64,000 nt of DNA from Calvatia gigantea. Lineage: Eukaryota; Basidiomycota; Agaricomycetes; Agaricales; Lycoperdaceae. The notes beneath the pieces were generated by a model. The model was given only the letters and a program-made list of their open reading frames with translations, was not told the DNA's origin and searched no databases. The DNA is taken from positions 3,100,001 to 3,164,000 of the forward strand of contig JACAAK010000003.1 of the NCBI GenBank assembly GCA_025093985.1. The letters are read 5' to 3'. Below are positions 43,783 to 55,190 of the stretch, one piece after another. Position 1 is the stretch's first letter; each line of letters begins with the position of its first letter. A program made the translations under genes and the position numbers.

Positions 43783-46779
43783 TTAGAGCTTGTCGTAATA
43801 GGTATCGAGGGGAGGAATCTCGGGCTGCGAAGACGGGATCAGTGTGATGCATAGACAACGTTCGTCTGATAAACATACCTTGAGACCCTTCCGTGTGCGG
43901 ACGCCCCTGACGAGCTCTTCCATCTTGCTGCCCTTCTCAAGAGGATCTCCGCCCATTTGCTCCCAGTGGTCAAAGACGGATTGTGGGAAGGCTTGGCCAG
44001 CGGTGTGCGAGCGCAATTCTCCGTTGAAACCGAAGGACTCGGCGACGGGAAGGTAGGCCTTGACAGTGAACATGGGCGTTCCAGGGCGCTGCTCTTCGCT
44101 GAAGACTTGTCCACGGCGCTTGTTCAAACAACTGTAAATACCACCAATGGCATTTTCTGGACACTGAATTTCGACTACACAGGATCATGAGAAGAACGAA
44201 GATGACGGTGCGCCCGGACAACATACCAAGGAAGATAGGTTCTTGGAGAGTAGGTTGAGCAAGTAGAGCAGCCGCATAACAGCAACGGCGCATTGTAGGG
44301 ATGATCTGTCCTCCACCGCGGTGGATCGCATCAGTGTGTAGCTGTTGCGGAAACGTTAGGTCATGCAGCAAACCCTCGTATGCAAATACTCACAGTTACA
44401 TCAAGAACGTTGAAACGAATTCCACGCATATTCTCTTCGCACAGTACACCCTCCTTCGTTGCCCACTGGAAGGCTGCGACACAAGAATCCTTGATTTCAT
44501 TAAGGTATTGCACACCTTTAGTAACATCAACGAGCAAGTTGGGGCCAGTGGTATCGGGACCGAAACACCAAAGCTTCCTGGCTTCCGTAACATCCCAGCC
44601 ATATTCGTCTGCGAGGACACGAGCACGGGCCTTGAAATCATCACGGGCACTAATTTTTCCGTCTTCAATAGCTTTGGTCACTTCTTCATCGAGGGGTTGG
44701 GCCTTGGCAAAGAGTCGATTGTGTTTGTTCTGCGATTTGGAGAGTGCGACAATACTTGACTCTGCTTTCACGGTCTCGCGATATGGAACAACGGGATCAG
44801 AAACCTTGAGAGGGACACCGGCATGATCTTCTTGAAGATCCTGAGTTACATTCGTTAATGGGATAGCCGAGCAGCAAATATACGTGCAACCTCACCTTCA
44901 AGCAAATTTCCAAGTGCAACTCGCCAGCGCCAGCGACAATGTGCTCACCAGTCTCGGAAATTAAAGTTTGTACGCAAGGGTCGGACTTCGATAGACGTTT
45001 TAGACCCTCGACGAGTTTGGGAAGATCGGCCGCGTTTTTCACTTCGACGGCAACCTGCACGACAGGGGAGACGGAGAACTTCATGACCTTCATGTTATGG
45101 GCAGTTTCGGAAGTGGTGAGGGTACCACTCTTAAGCAAGAACTGGTCAATACCGACGAGACCAACAATGTTGCCCGCAGGGCAATCCTCAATGGGTTCAA
45201 TGTAACGACCCATCATGAGAACAGTACGTTGAATAGATTTGACGAACAAATCGTCCCTCTTGCCAGGAAGGTAATTGGGGCCTTGGATACGGATCTTGGG
45301 ACCAGCTTTGACAGTACCAGCGAAAACACGACCGAAGGCATAGAAGCGCCCCTTATCGGAAGTTGGCACCATTTTGGAAACATAAACGACGAGAGGACCA
45401 CGAGGATCGCAATCTCTAATAGCAATAGCAGATTCGTCGTCCATAGGACCCTCGTAGAGAGTTTGGACGCGGTATCGCTGAGCAGTTGCAGGAGAGGGAA
45501 GGTTGATGACAATCATCTCCAGGAGGGAATCACCAGCGGGAAGGAACTTGCGCATGATGACTTTAAGGAGGGCCTTGCCTTCGAGGTCACGTTCATCTGA
45601 AGCAAGTTTGATGTCAAGCTTCTCGCACATGGTGGCGACAGCGTCCTTCTTAAAGTTCATGACGGCGTCGAAGATTTTGAAGATGGGATCGAGGACGAAC
45701 TGGCTGAAGGCGCGCTCGAGAGGTTTGCCATCAGCATCTGTGCCATTCGTGGTCCACTTGCGGGTTTTGGGATTAAAAAAGTTGTCACCCCAGAGTTTAA
45801 TCATCATCTTGTCCTTGTCGACGCCGAACCTCTTGCTGTAGCGGTTGGCGAACTGGCGAAGGGTGAAACCCCATCCATGGAGACCCGAACCGAAGGCGAC
45901 GGTGCCCTTATCGGGATAGACCTGGACATCACCGAGAGCTTCATCATGGTAGGTGGAGATGATGACGTTAACTGATTCGATGGTTCGTTGGAAAGATTGA
46001 TAGAGGGATTCCTTGTCGACCTGGAGCTCAAGAAGAGCGCGATCGACCTTGTTGATGATGACGACGGGTTTGATACGTTCTGTGAGGGCCTGACGAAGTA
46101 CGGTCTCGGTCTGTACACAAACACCCTCAACACAATCAACAACAACAAGAGCACCATCGGTGACACGGAGAGCAGCAGTAACTTCGGAAGAGAAGTCGAC
46201 ATGTCCCGGAGAGTCGATCAAATTGATCAAGAATTCGTGGCCTGAAACCGGAATTTAGCGATCTGGTTCACAGGTGAAGAAATTTTCAGATTTGTCCGAA
46301 TCAACCCACCTTCGGTTTTTTGCTTGATGGCGCCAACCTCTTCCTTGGAGACCTCAAAGTACATCGAAATAGCGGTAGATTTTATGGTAATACCACGTTC
46401 TTTTTCGTCCTCTCGTGTATCCGTGAACCGCATATCACCGGCCTTGGAGGTAGCAATGATACCAGCTTTCGAAACGAGGGAGTCTGTGAGAGTGGACTTT
46501 CCATGGTCGACTACCCACATGTCAAAATCTGTCGTTTGCATACAGAAGCCGAGGGTGGCTCACCATGAGCAATGACACTCATGTTACGAATGTTGGTCGA
46601 ACGGTCCATAAGGCCCCGAATCTGATCTATTCGGTGCAGGGACTCGTGTGAGTACAGCCATAAGCAGTGGTGGCGAGTGACAATTTTTTTGCTCACCAAC
46701 TGTGAAGTTACTACAGGAGTCGATAAGGACATCGATCAGCGAAATGACGACATTGACAGGGAGATTAAACGCACACCAT
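43783..46779 (-). CDS. EFT2: Translation elongation factor 2
   Basis: This GTPase drives ribosomal translocation in the cytosol. The first coding exon is only 5 nt (46775-46779, ATGGT) and the second 14 nt (46697-46710). Together with exon 3 (from 46626) they restore the invariant [15 protein letters not shown]. The GTP-binding motifs follow: [47 protein letters not shown] and [13 protein letters not shown]. The domain IV loop reads [19 protein letters not shown], where the His of the DAIHRGGG context is the residue converted to diphthamide. The C-terminus is [15 protein letters not shown] (stop at 43783). All domains are complete, so length and order fit the family. The codon pattern is biased to C- or G-ending codons, as expected for a highly expressed gene. 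Confidence 0.97.
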
Positions 46780-47175
46780 GGCGAGAAATTGTAACTACAG
46801 TCAGATGTGAAATGGATGTCGGCAACAATCTCAATTGAGGGAGATTGCTTTTAACAGTTGGGTGCAAACACTTCACTGTTGACAGTGGAAGATAAAGTTT
46901 CAGGTTTGACAAATCCTTGTCTTATCGATCACTTCGGCATTAGGGCAGGCGTCAAAACCTTTTACCACGTGATGATAATATTGATCGACGACCACGGATC
47001 TCTCGTTGATTGTGCAGGACGCTGGCAATTCTGTCGGATCTCTTCCATGTCGCCGCGCCCAACGGCCTGAAACGCGCATCTGTGCGCAAAGAAAACCAGA
47101 CTAGCCCTGAACCAAGATGGGCGCCACCCAGATAGGTATAAGTATTTGTCTAGAGCAAAGGTTGAGGCCCACAAA
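46780..47175. promoter_or_regulatory. Divergent intergenic region: EF2 promoter and first GNAT promoter
   Basis: This region separates the EF2 start codon from the first GNAT gene. It must contain the promoter and 5' UTR of a highly expressed gene. I do not see a clear TATA box at a defined position. No other gene is supported. Confidence 0.4.
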
Positions 47176-48009
47176 ATGCCCAATCGTCTTGGCCCACTGG
47201 AAACCAACCTCCGCACCCAGGAACCGTTCGTTCGACTGCAGAAACACCCAAATATCATCATTACACCTCCAAGGGAAAGCGATATACCACATATCTTGTC
47301 CATTATGAACGATGAACGTGTTTATCCGTGGCTGAATAACCCCCCTCATCCTTACACACTTGGTAGGTCATATTCTTTTGGCTTGGACCTGCATATTGAA
47401 GGTGGAATGTTAGATCATGCACAGGTCTGGATCAGCAAGATCAAACCCGATTGTGACTTGGGCTTGCGACAGCTGCTTGATGCGCTTGGGACCACCAAGC
47501 TACCTATTCTCGCTCACAGTCCCGTTAGATTTCTGCGAGAAGTGCAGAAAGATGGGAGTGATATCTTCTTAGGCGACATTGGGTTGTTCCGTTGCCCCGC
47601 CATCCTGTTGGAAAATCCGAAACATGATAACGCAACAAATCTCGCCCTACCAGAAGGACATCCCAATATCGTTTGGACCATCGGAGGTGTGTGTCGCTTT
47701 CTATTTTTGCCTCGGGGCATCGCTGTGGCTCGTTAGCGCTCACATCGAGTCATAGACTTCCTCATACCGAGCCATCATGGGAAAGGGATCATGACAGATG
47801 CGGTTGACACCTTGATTGACGAGATTGGAAAACCCTTTTTGAGGACGCAGCATATCATCGCCATGGCGTACATAGAGAATGAGGGCAGCAGAAAGGTGTT
47901 CATGAGGAATAGTTTTAGTCCGGTCAGACGCATCACAAATTATGCCGAAGTTAAAGGAGTTATGCATGATCTGGTGGTATTCGAACGCTGCGACGATGGA
48001 GAAAAATGA
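47176..48009 (+). CDS. GNAT-family N-acetyltransferase, tandem copy 1
   Basis: This is a RimJ/RimL-like acetyltransferase that would use acetyl-CoA; the acceptor is unknown. It starts MPNRLGPLETNL. The first exon contains NIIITPPRESDIPHILSIMN and DERVYPWLNNPPHPYTL. The second reads KIKPDCDLGLRQLLDALGTT, then FLREVQKDGSDIFLGDIGLF and LALPEGHPNIVWTIG. The last exon carries the acetyl-CoA-binding signature SHHGKGIMTDAVDTLIDEI and the NEGSRKVFMRNSF segment (the GNAT Asn plus basic loop). It ends FERCDDGEK at 48009. Introns fall after HPYTL and after VWTIG. The neighbouring gene is a clear paralogue with the same order of motifs. Confidence 0.75.
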
Positions 48010-48266
48010 AATTAGAGTTATCGACTTGTTATACTCGTATGGTTATAGGCCATAACCATTTGGGGGGTGATCCATCATTAGTTTATGAATAGATTTGGGT
48101 GCGTTCGGGGCGGGGAGAGCCCTGTGGTCCAATCTGATGAATCGAGTCAATTATGAGAAGCGTCAGTGATCAACCAATCACATGGGACACAGACGACTTG
48201 CATAAAAAGGAGTTAGCCTTGCCAAGGACCCGACGAGAGAGCCTGATACTTACTTGTCATTCCGAT

Positions 48267-49099
48267 ATGACGCGGCGTGTGGGCCCCCTTGAAATCAGTC
48301 CTTTGACTGGGGAACCGTTCCTCCGTTTGCGAAAGTATTCCAACATCATCATTACTTCTCCCCGCCTAGCAGATGTACCTTTCATTGTCCCCACTATGAA
48401 TGACGAGCGAGTCTACACATGGTTGATTGGGCCGCCATTTCCGTATTATCCAGGTATCGTCGGTGTTCTACTGCAATTTACGAAGTGATTCTTAGGTGGG
48501 CAACGTCGGAGCATGCTGAGCAGTTTATTGGCCGGGTTAAACCCGATTGCGACCACGGAATTAGGGAGTTGGTGGAAGCCATTGGGACAACGGAACCAAC
48601 TAAGTTGACTCATTTTCCAGTCCGGTTCATACGAGAAGTTCAGGGAGACGGAAGAGATGTTCTCCTGGGCGATATTGGGATTGATAGGTGTGCAGATGTC
48701 GAAAGTTTGCTGGAGAAACCCAAGCACACCAACGAGGAGAACCTCGCACTCCCAATCGGACATCCCGAGATCGTATGGACCATTGGATGTGAGTGCTTGG
48801 GTGATGCTTTTGAAATGATGCCACATTAAATGTCAACACCATTCCACCCAGAATATCTTGTTTCCAGTCACCACGGGCGCGGGATTATGTCCGATGCCGC
48901 TGATACGATGATAAATGATCTTGGAAGGCCGTACCTCGAGGTGCGGAGTATTGTTTCGACGACCTTCTTTGGAAATGAGGGTAGTATGAAAGTGTTTCTG
49001 AAGAATGGGTTCAACTTGACGCGTTGCTTAGTGGATCAGGTCGAAGTGAGGGGAATAACATATAGTTTGAACGTCTTTGAGTGCTATTTTAGCAAGTAG
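48267..49099 (+). CDS. GNAT-family N-acetyltransferase, tandem copy 2
   Basis: This is the paralogue of the preceding gene in the same orientation, starting MTRRVGPLEISPL about 257 bp after the stop of copy 1. Matching blocks are SNIIITSPRLADVPFIVPTM, NDERVYTWL, RVKPDCDHGIRELVEAIGTT, FIREVQGDGRDVLLGDIGID, LALPIGHPEIVWTIG, SHHGRGIMSDAADTMINDL and NEGSMKVFLKNGF. It ends VFECYFSK at 49099. The second intron (from about 48790 to about 48870) has no acceptor that obviously matches copy 1, so that splice is uncertain, and a defect in this copy cannot be excluded. The acceptor substrate is unknown. Confidence 0.7.
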
Positions 49100-49329
49100 A
49101 ACCACCGGAAAAGATAGTAGTGCTATGTCTTTGGTTCAAATCGGGGGACATTTACGAGTAGTTCGCTTGTATGAACTCGAAGCCACCTGAATTATGTTGG
49201 ACGAAGCGGAGGAAGTGGTTGGATAGGATGAAATGGGGATACAGCACTGGGGACCGTCAGAGAAACACTCTACATAATATATGGTGCGAAACTCACAGGG
49301 CATAAGCAAGAAGCATAATGCATCACGCA

Positions 49330-50078
49330 TCATGTACTTTCCTTTAGGATGGGAAAACCTAGTTCGAGCCAGGCCGGGATAGTATCTGGATGCTTTCCGA
49401 TGTACTCCTGCACGCCTCGAATAGCTTCTTCCAAGAACCATTGTTCCAGCCATGTCTGATTCTGCAGACGTTGGCCTGTTGTCATCGCTCCCTTTAAAAG
49501 GTCGTTGATATCATTAATATCATTTTTCTGCTTAATCGCGGCCCAAGGTTTGATTGAGGTTAGGTGAGATTTCCAGGCCTGGATCTTGTGCAGCACGACA
49601 GGAAAGTATGGCATGATAGGTAGCCCCGAATTGGAATAAGCGATCTTGTCGTCAGGGATTCGCGGCAGATGGATCATGCCGGGGGTGAATACATCTACGC
49701 GACAACATTTTTCGGGTGCTTTCGCTGTCTCGGATGATGAGAACACATAGTATAGGACGTTGTAGGTTGCATTGGGGTTTGTTGGTGGTTTTCTCCATTG
49801 AAACGATGGGTTGTTTGACGCCAGGTGGTCCTTCACCTCCTCTGAACTCTTGTCGGTCATCACTAGAACATCGACGTCCTAACAATCAAGGCTCGTGAGT
49901 TCGATATGTTTTTGCAGGAGCCAGAATAACTTTTGACATTGGGTGTCCGAGTGATGTTGTGTTCGTAACCAGCGACACTACCAACGAGACAACAAGAGAG
50001 TTCGGCACTTGACAATAAACGTGATACGACTTTTGAGACGAAACGGATTTCAGCTATTGTGAGAACCGGGGTATCCAT
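49330..50078 (-). CDS. Nucleotidyltransferase-fold hypothetical protein
   Basis: The first exon (MDTPVLTIAEIRFVSKVVSR, then LLSSAELSCCLVGSVAGYEH) ends at NITRTPN. After a short intron it continues DVDVLVMTDKSSEEV. This gives the pol-beta-type nucleotidyltransferase signature: a Gly-Ser followed, about 15 residues later, by Asp-x-Asp (DVDVLV). Later parts read FQWRKPPTNPNATYNVLYYV, CCRVDVFTPGMIHLPRIPD (a third Asp) and LPIMPYFPVVLHKIQAWKSH, typical of a fungal family seen as hypothetical. It ends FPILKEST at 49330. A longer frame starts at 50255, whose ATG overlaps the Sho1 start codon; 50078 is preferred. The substrate is unknown. Confidence 0.65.
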
Positions 50079-50253
50079 GGGCGATGAGAGGTCTTGATAA
50101 TATCGTTGTACAGCCACAAGAGCGCAGTGGGGAGTGCGTGTGAAAACGAGTGGAACCGCGAACGATGTGGAATTCCCACGGGTAATCGCGCTACTTTGCC
50201 TTGCCAACTCGCCTTTGTCCAGCTCAGATTGTACTTGTCCACTCTTTCCAGCC

Positions 50254-51490
50254 ATGCCGCCCCGTGGAAGTGAAGGTCTTGATTTTACCCCAATACTAAC
50301 CCACTACCTCTTCCTCTTCACCTCTATCTTTGCAATCGTTGGTCTCTTCCCGCTTGCAGTCATTATTTATCCTCATATCGGTTCATTTACAGGCAGCCTG
50401 GTTTATTACCTTCATTGCCCAGGCATTCGTCGAAGCACGTGTGTACCCAATTTTTTTGTGTCCCTTACAGGTCAATCTCTGACGCGTTGGTTGGGCCCCC
50501 AGGCGCTGCTGCCGGTACACTATGGTTTGCTATCTTCCTCGAGCTATTCCTTATACTTGGGGTCCTCTACACACTCGCCACGGACTCAGTCTCAATGCAC
50601 CGTTTCCAAATATCTGTCTTCGGCGCTGTAGCCATCACATTCTCTGTCGGTGGCGTTCAGTTTGGTGTTCGAGATCCCGCATTCAAGGCCATGTCCACCG
50701 GTTACCTCATTCTCTCAATCATAAACATTCTCTGGGTTCTTTACTTTACTTCTGAGGAGGATTCCCTCGCCTTCCACATTTTCAACTCTATGGGTAATGG
50801 TGGTCTCACCCCTCCTTCGCGTCGTCGAAGGACCCGTACTCAATCTTCAATGCACAATATCGGTGGAGGGAACGGATATCCAGGAGGTTACACACCAGGA
50901 GGTGGCATTGGTCCTCAAGACGTGGGATACGACACAAAAGTTGGAGGCGGTTACGCAAGCGGGGGAAATGCCATTCGCAGTCAGAATAGCTTCGTCGGAA
51001 GCATCGATGCTGCGAACAGGAGTATTGGCGCTGGAACGGGGGGGCCAGGAAGCATAAACAACGCTCCAGGGACTACTACTGCTGGTTCCATAGGAGGTGC
51101 AGACAATGGTCCTCACTCTCCGTTAATGGTAGGTGTTGGTGCGGGTGGTTCTCAGGCGACCAATTCCGCCGTGGAGCCCACACAACAACTAGCTGAAACT
51201 TTCAATTACAAGGCGCGCGCCTTGTATGCCTGTACGTGATCTATCCCTATCTCTTTGTCAGAGTCACCGATTTTTGGGTTGCTAGATACCGCAAGTCCCG
51301 ATGATCCTAACGAGATCTCCTTCAGTAAAGGTGAAATCTTAGATATCGTGGACAAGAATGGGAAGTGGTGGCAAGCGAGGAAGGCTGATGGAGCAGTGGG
51401 AAGTGAGTCTATACTTTGCCCTCGTTCTTGCTCGGTCGCTGATGTTACATGCTCGTAGTTGCCCCATCCAACTATCTCTCACTCATCTAA
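50254..51490 (+). CDS. SHO1: Sho1-type osmosensor, four TM segments and SH3 domain
   Basis: This is a plasma-membrane adaptor of the HOG osmostress pathway. It begins [17 protein letters not shown], followed by a hydrophobic segment ([12 protein letters not shown]), then, over introns, [53 protein letters not shown] and [16 protein letters not shown]. That makes four predicted membrane helices. The middle is Gly-rich ([17 protein letters not shown]) and presumably a cytosolic linker. The C-terminal SH3 domain reads [40 protein letters not shown] and [10 protein letters not shown], with the ALYAY, WW and PSNY binding residues present. The SH3 is split by two introns. The gene is complete, stop TAA 51488-51490. 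Confidence 0.93.
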
Positions 51491-52156
51491 AAAGCCCTTC
51501 CAATCTTTGACACGTGCGCATGATGCCTGACGCAAATACGTGTCGTCTCTTTCCTCATAACGAGACTTGTAACCTTCGCCTCATTTCACGACACCTAATG
51601 GGTTCCTCTATGTGACAACAATTTTGTTACTCCCGGGCTGCGTCCAGGGTGATGACGAATGCTTCTATCCCTCGAATTCCGTCTCAAGGAATTTGTTATT
51701 TATCGTACTCCAAGCGCTTTGTCTATTTCTTCTCATTTTAGTTGCCCTTACCTCCTTGCGCGCTTTTGATTCCCTGTTTAATGCTCCTTCCTTCCGAGTT
51801 CTCATTTTAGGCAGTCTTTTTAACGATACCACTGCGGATGGTTGCCAGAACACCTTTTTTATCCACGTTTACGGTTGTATTTCTACGGCTGTATCTCGTT
51901 TATAGCCCGCATGTATTTCTCGAGGCCTTTACCAGCCCGATGAGTTCTCTGTCTCGAAGACTCCTCATTTTTACATCAATAGAAGAAATACTATAACTGG
52001 TTCACCGGAGCATACCATCTATTTGGCACCTTTCAGATTTATAAGGGAAGCAAACACCGACTAACTTCATATGGCACGGTAACTACTCCTCAAAAGGCAA
52101 CAAATACACAACTGCAGATAAGTCGATGTTGGGCAGGTATTGATATTTCCGCTTGT
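51491..52156. other. Convergent 3' intergenic region
   Basis: This stretch lies between the stop codons of SHO1 and the RING gene. A + strand frame at 51612-51905 has a hydrophobic middle part, but it is in the probable 3' UTR and has no family or splice support. No other signal is seen. Confidence 0.45.
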
Positions 52157-54365
52157 CTACCGCCGCCGCCCACCCGTACCACCAAGCACAACAAGCTTTG
52201 TACTCTTCTTCTTTTTCCCACCAGTCTTCTGCTCCAGCTCGTGCCAGGCGACGTCCATATCCCACTCATCCTCTATATCGACCCTGCCTCTCTGCTGTCC
52301 GCGACTGGGCGGATGTGCAGGTGGTGGAGAGTGTAAAGTCGAGGCAAAGCTCCTTGAACCCCAAGCACCCGACAAATCATGTTGCTGAGATGACGGGACG
52401 GAGGACGACGATGTAGATGTCCCGGAACTTTGCGATGGTGGTGCAATCAACGTAGAATGATCATCTTCGGGTCCAGAGTCATGAACTGCGATCGGATTGG
52501 AATGCGAGATGGGGCGTGAAGCGGATGAGGTCCACATCTTTTCTTTTTCCCTCTCGCGCTCCTCTGCCTTTGCCTTCGCCTTGTCGTCTTTCTTTCCTTT
52601 CTCTTTCCGCCTCGCCGTTCTTGACTTCAATGCACCTTCAAAGTTCTTTAGACCCGCCGCACCAACGACACCCTCTAGGTCGGCTTCGATGAATACAACA
52701 TCAGCACCTTCTGGCATATGCGCGAGGTATTTGCAACGTTTGCGAAGGTCATCGTCTATTGTGCTCTCCGAGAAAGCCACGACTCGAATTGTGATAGCAT
52801 CAGGGAACGCTGGGTAGCTGCTAAAATGCGAGAGGAGGATTCGAATGTCGAGCGGATGGAGATAAATAGGTAACCCAGACGCAGCTTGATAGTAGTAATA
52901 AGTTTGCGTAGAAGGTGGTGGTGGATTGATATTTTTTCGATGACGAACGCGATTGCGAGGTTGTGTTTGTGTTGATTTCGGCAGTGCCTCCCGAGAAGCG
53001 GGAACTTGGCGTACCTCAGGAGCCGCAACAGTGGTTGGAGTCCTGACACCTTGTGCTTTGGTGGTGGCTGGCGCCTTGGTAGCAAGGAAATCAGATGGAA
53101 CTTCTTGAAACGCTTGCTGAGGCAATTCTTCGTCTTTCTGCTTTCGTTGATGGAAAGCCACCCGTTCTTCGAGGTCGTGCTGATCTTTGAGCGCCCTTTC
53201 AACTTGCTCCTTGAGTATGGGTGTATCCAAGCCAGCAGCCTTGGCGATCTGTTGTCGGACTTTGACTTCGGCTGCATCCACGAACGAGGTGCCAAGATCG
53301 TCATTCATACCGGTGAGAATTCGGCGTTCTGAAACCAATTCATCTAAGTCTCTGGTGAGGTCCGAGATGAGATAAGCGGGCGTCGCAAGCATGAACTTGG
53401 CGAAATTATATACATCGGGAAGGAAGTGAAAGGGTGCTTGGTGGGGTGGCAATAGGTCAGAAGGCCAAGTGGGTGATCGTGGAAGGGCAAGTGTCGTGAT
53501 CTGCGGACGTTGCATGAGACGCATACGAAGTGACGATCCCAACTGGAGCGCGATCTCAAAAGTGTTATCGAGAGTGGACGAGGATGAGGAAGCCTCAGGC
53601 CCAGAGTCATTGACATCGCTCGAGCTATCGACGGGTCCCTCAAACCATTTGACACATTTGAGCTCACGCTCGTTGATCGAGTCAAAACAAATTGGACATC
53701 GGGCCCATTTTTTGTCAGAGGTGCCCAAATAATGTAAGATGCACGGGAAGCAGAAGATCTGAAAGATATGATATTCAGGCTCGCTGCGACGACAAAAACC
53801 ATGTGATGAACTTACATGACCGCACTTGGTCATCCGGGGAGCGGATGGGGGAGACAAGCAGATGGGGCAGCTTGTCTGACTGTCATCCTGGCCAAATAGC
53901 GGTGTCTCGCTAGTCGTAGCAGCGTAGGCCAGCGCCGAAGACCGGGGTATGATGACCTGCAATATGTCTGGCCATTGAAAGAAACTGGGACGGGCGCATG
54001 AATAGTATTATCATGTAGGTGGAGGAGGTACGTGCATGTCTGGGTCAGCAAAGTGTACGGTATAGTCACCGCTAGGATTCATGACGAAACGATACTGAGC
54101 GTTAACGAAGCCTGATACAGAGAAGGACGCAGTCAGGGTTTTGTGAAGGAGAGATTATGGTGACGCAGACTTACGTTCTTTGTTCCACACACCATGCGTA
54201 GTTCCTGTCCTCCTGCCCCTCCGAGGAAGACTTGACAAGGGCCGCGTCTGCCTCAGGAGGAAGGGTAAAGTTGAGGAGGTGATTTAAGTTCAAAGAGTGA
54301 TTGGAGGTCATCTTGGGTCCAGGCTTGAGTGTGTGGGCTTGGTTATCGGTCGGTAAGTTCGACAT
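52157..54365 (-). CDS. RNF10-like RING finger protein
   Basis: This is a predicted E3 ubiquitin ligase resembling RNF10 (yeast Mag2), which acts on ribosomal proteins in translation quality control in other eukaryotes. The start at 54365 reads MSNLPTDNQAHTL. The next exons give FVNAQYRFVMNPSGDYTVHF and a DPDIYFQWPDI-type segment, conserved before the RING in this family. The RING reads QTSCPICLSPPSAPRMTKCG, then H, an intron, and IFCFPCILHYLGTSDKKWAR, CPICF, matching C3HC4 spacing. The remainder is long: a helical and Lys/Glu-rich part (EREREKEKMW), and a beta region (YYYYQAASGLPIYLHPLDIR). It ends LGGTGGRRR at 52157. Length and order fit RNF10. Confidence 0.85.
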
Positions 54366-54504
54366 GAGGCATGAGAGAGAAACTGCCGAGGGTGTCGGTG
54401 TGTCGATGACGATGCTGTCGAGAGCAGTGGGAAGGGTTCAAGGGGGGAGCAGGCTCCCGTAGAGTGGGAAGCTGGCCGAGGGAGACACTCGATTATACCG
54501 AAAG

Positions 54505-54671
54505 TGGATGACTTCCCGCAGCATTTAGAATTCTAGATTATATTTCTAAATCACCCCAAGTGGCAAGAACGTGACTTGCCAGGAAAGCCGGGTGATGGTA
54601 TCGTATCGGATCTCAAAAGAGGGCCTTTTCTAAACCTTAATCTAGAGGAGGCCTCCTACCCCCCCTCCTAG
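54505..54671 (-). repeat. Left fragment of the interrupted outer copy
   Basis: This 167-bp part matches the right end of the inner copy (55024-55190) in reverse complement, with one substitution. It includes a C7 run before CTCCTAG, where the inner copy is inserted. The outer TIR begins TGGATGACTTCCCGCAG at 54505. Confidence 0.85.
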
Positions 54672-55190
54672 TGGATGACTTTCCGTAGGATTTAGAATTC
54701 TAGATCCAATTTCTAAACCTTAATGGCACTTAGTGCCGAAAAATCAGCCGAGCTACTGCACTGAAATCCAAACCGCTGAGGCCATGACAAATTTGACGCC
54801 ACAAATTGATGAGCCTCTCATATCCTTCAAAAGTGGTTGCAGCTAGTGAAGAGATACAATAATTTGACTTGATAACTATTATGTCCATATTGTTTGGAGA
54901 CCTGCAGCGGTCGCATATTGTATTTTGGAGACAGGAAAGTGCATACACAACCAAAAGATAAAGGACCCAAATGGAGAATTGATGGCGGAGCCTCAAAAAA
55001 GGGTTTATAACGAGCGTCTGCAACTAGGAGGGGGGGTAGGAGGCCTCCTCTAGATTAAGGTTTAGAAAAGGCCCTCTTTTGAGATCCGATACGATACCAT
55101 CACCCGGCTTTCCTGGCAAGTCACGTTCTTGCCACTTGGAGTGATTTAGAAATATAATCTAGAATTCTAAATGCTGCGGGAAGTCATCCA
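54672..55190 (+). repeat. Inner complete copy of the TIR element
   Basis: This 519-bp copy starts TGGATGACTTTCCG and ends with the complement of TGGATGACTTCCCG. Both ends continue into TTTAGAATTCTAGAT, giving inverted repeats that agree over about 45 bp with several mismatches. The base on each side is G. The host copy has only one G at that point, so any target duplication is at most 1 bp. Confidence 0.85.

Noticed and set aside
51612..51905. Frame with a hydrophobic middle part after SHO1
   Set aside because: It lies in the probable 3' UTR, lacks a family, and shows no splice or start support.
53006..53332. + strand frame of 108 codons within the RING gene
   Set aside because: It is antisense to a well-supported coding exon and has no domain.
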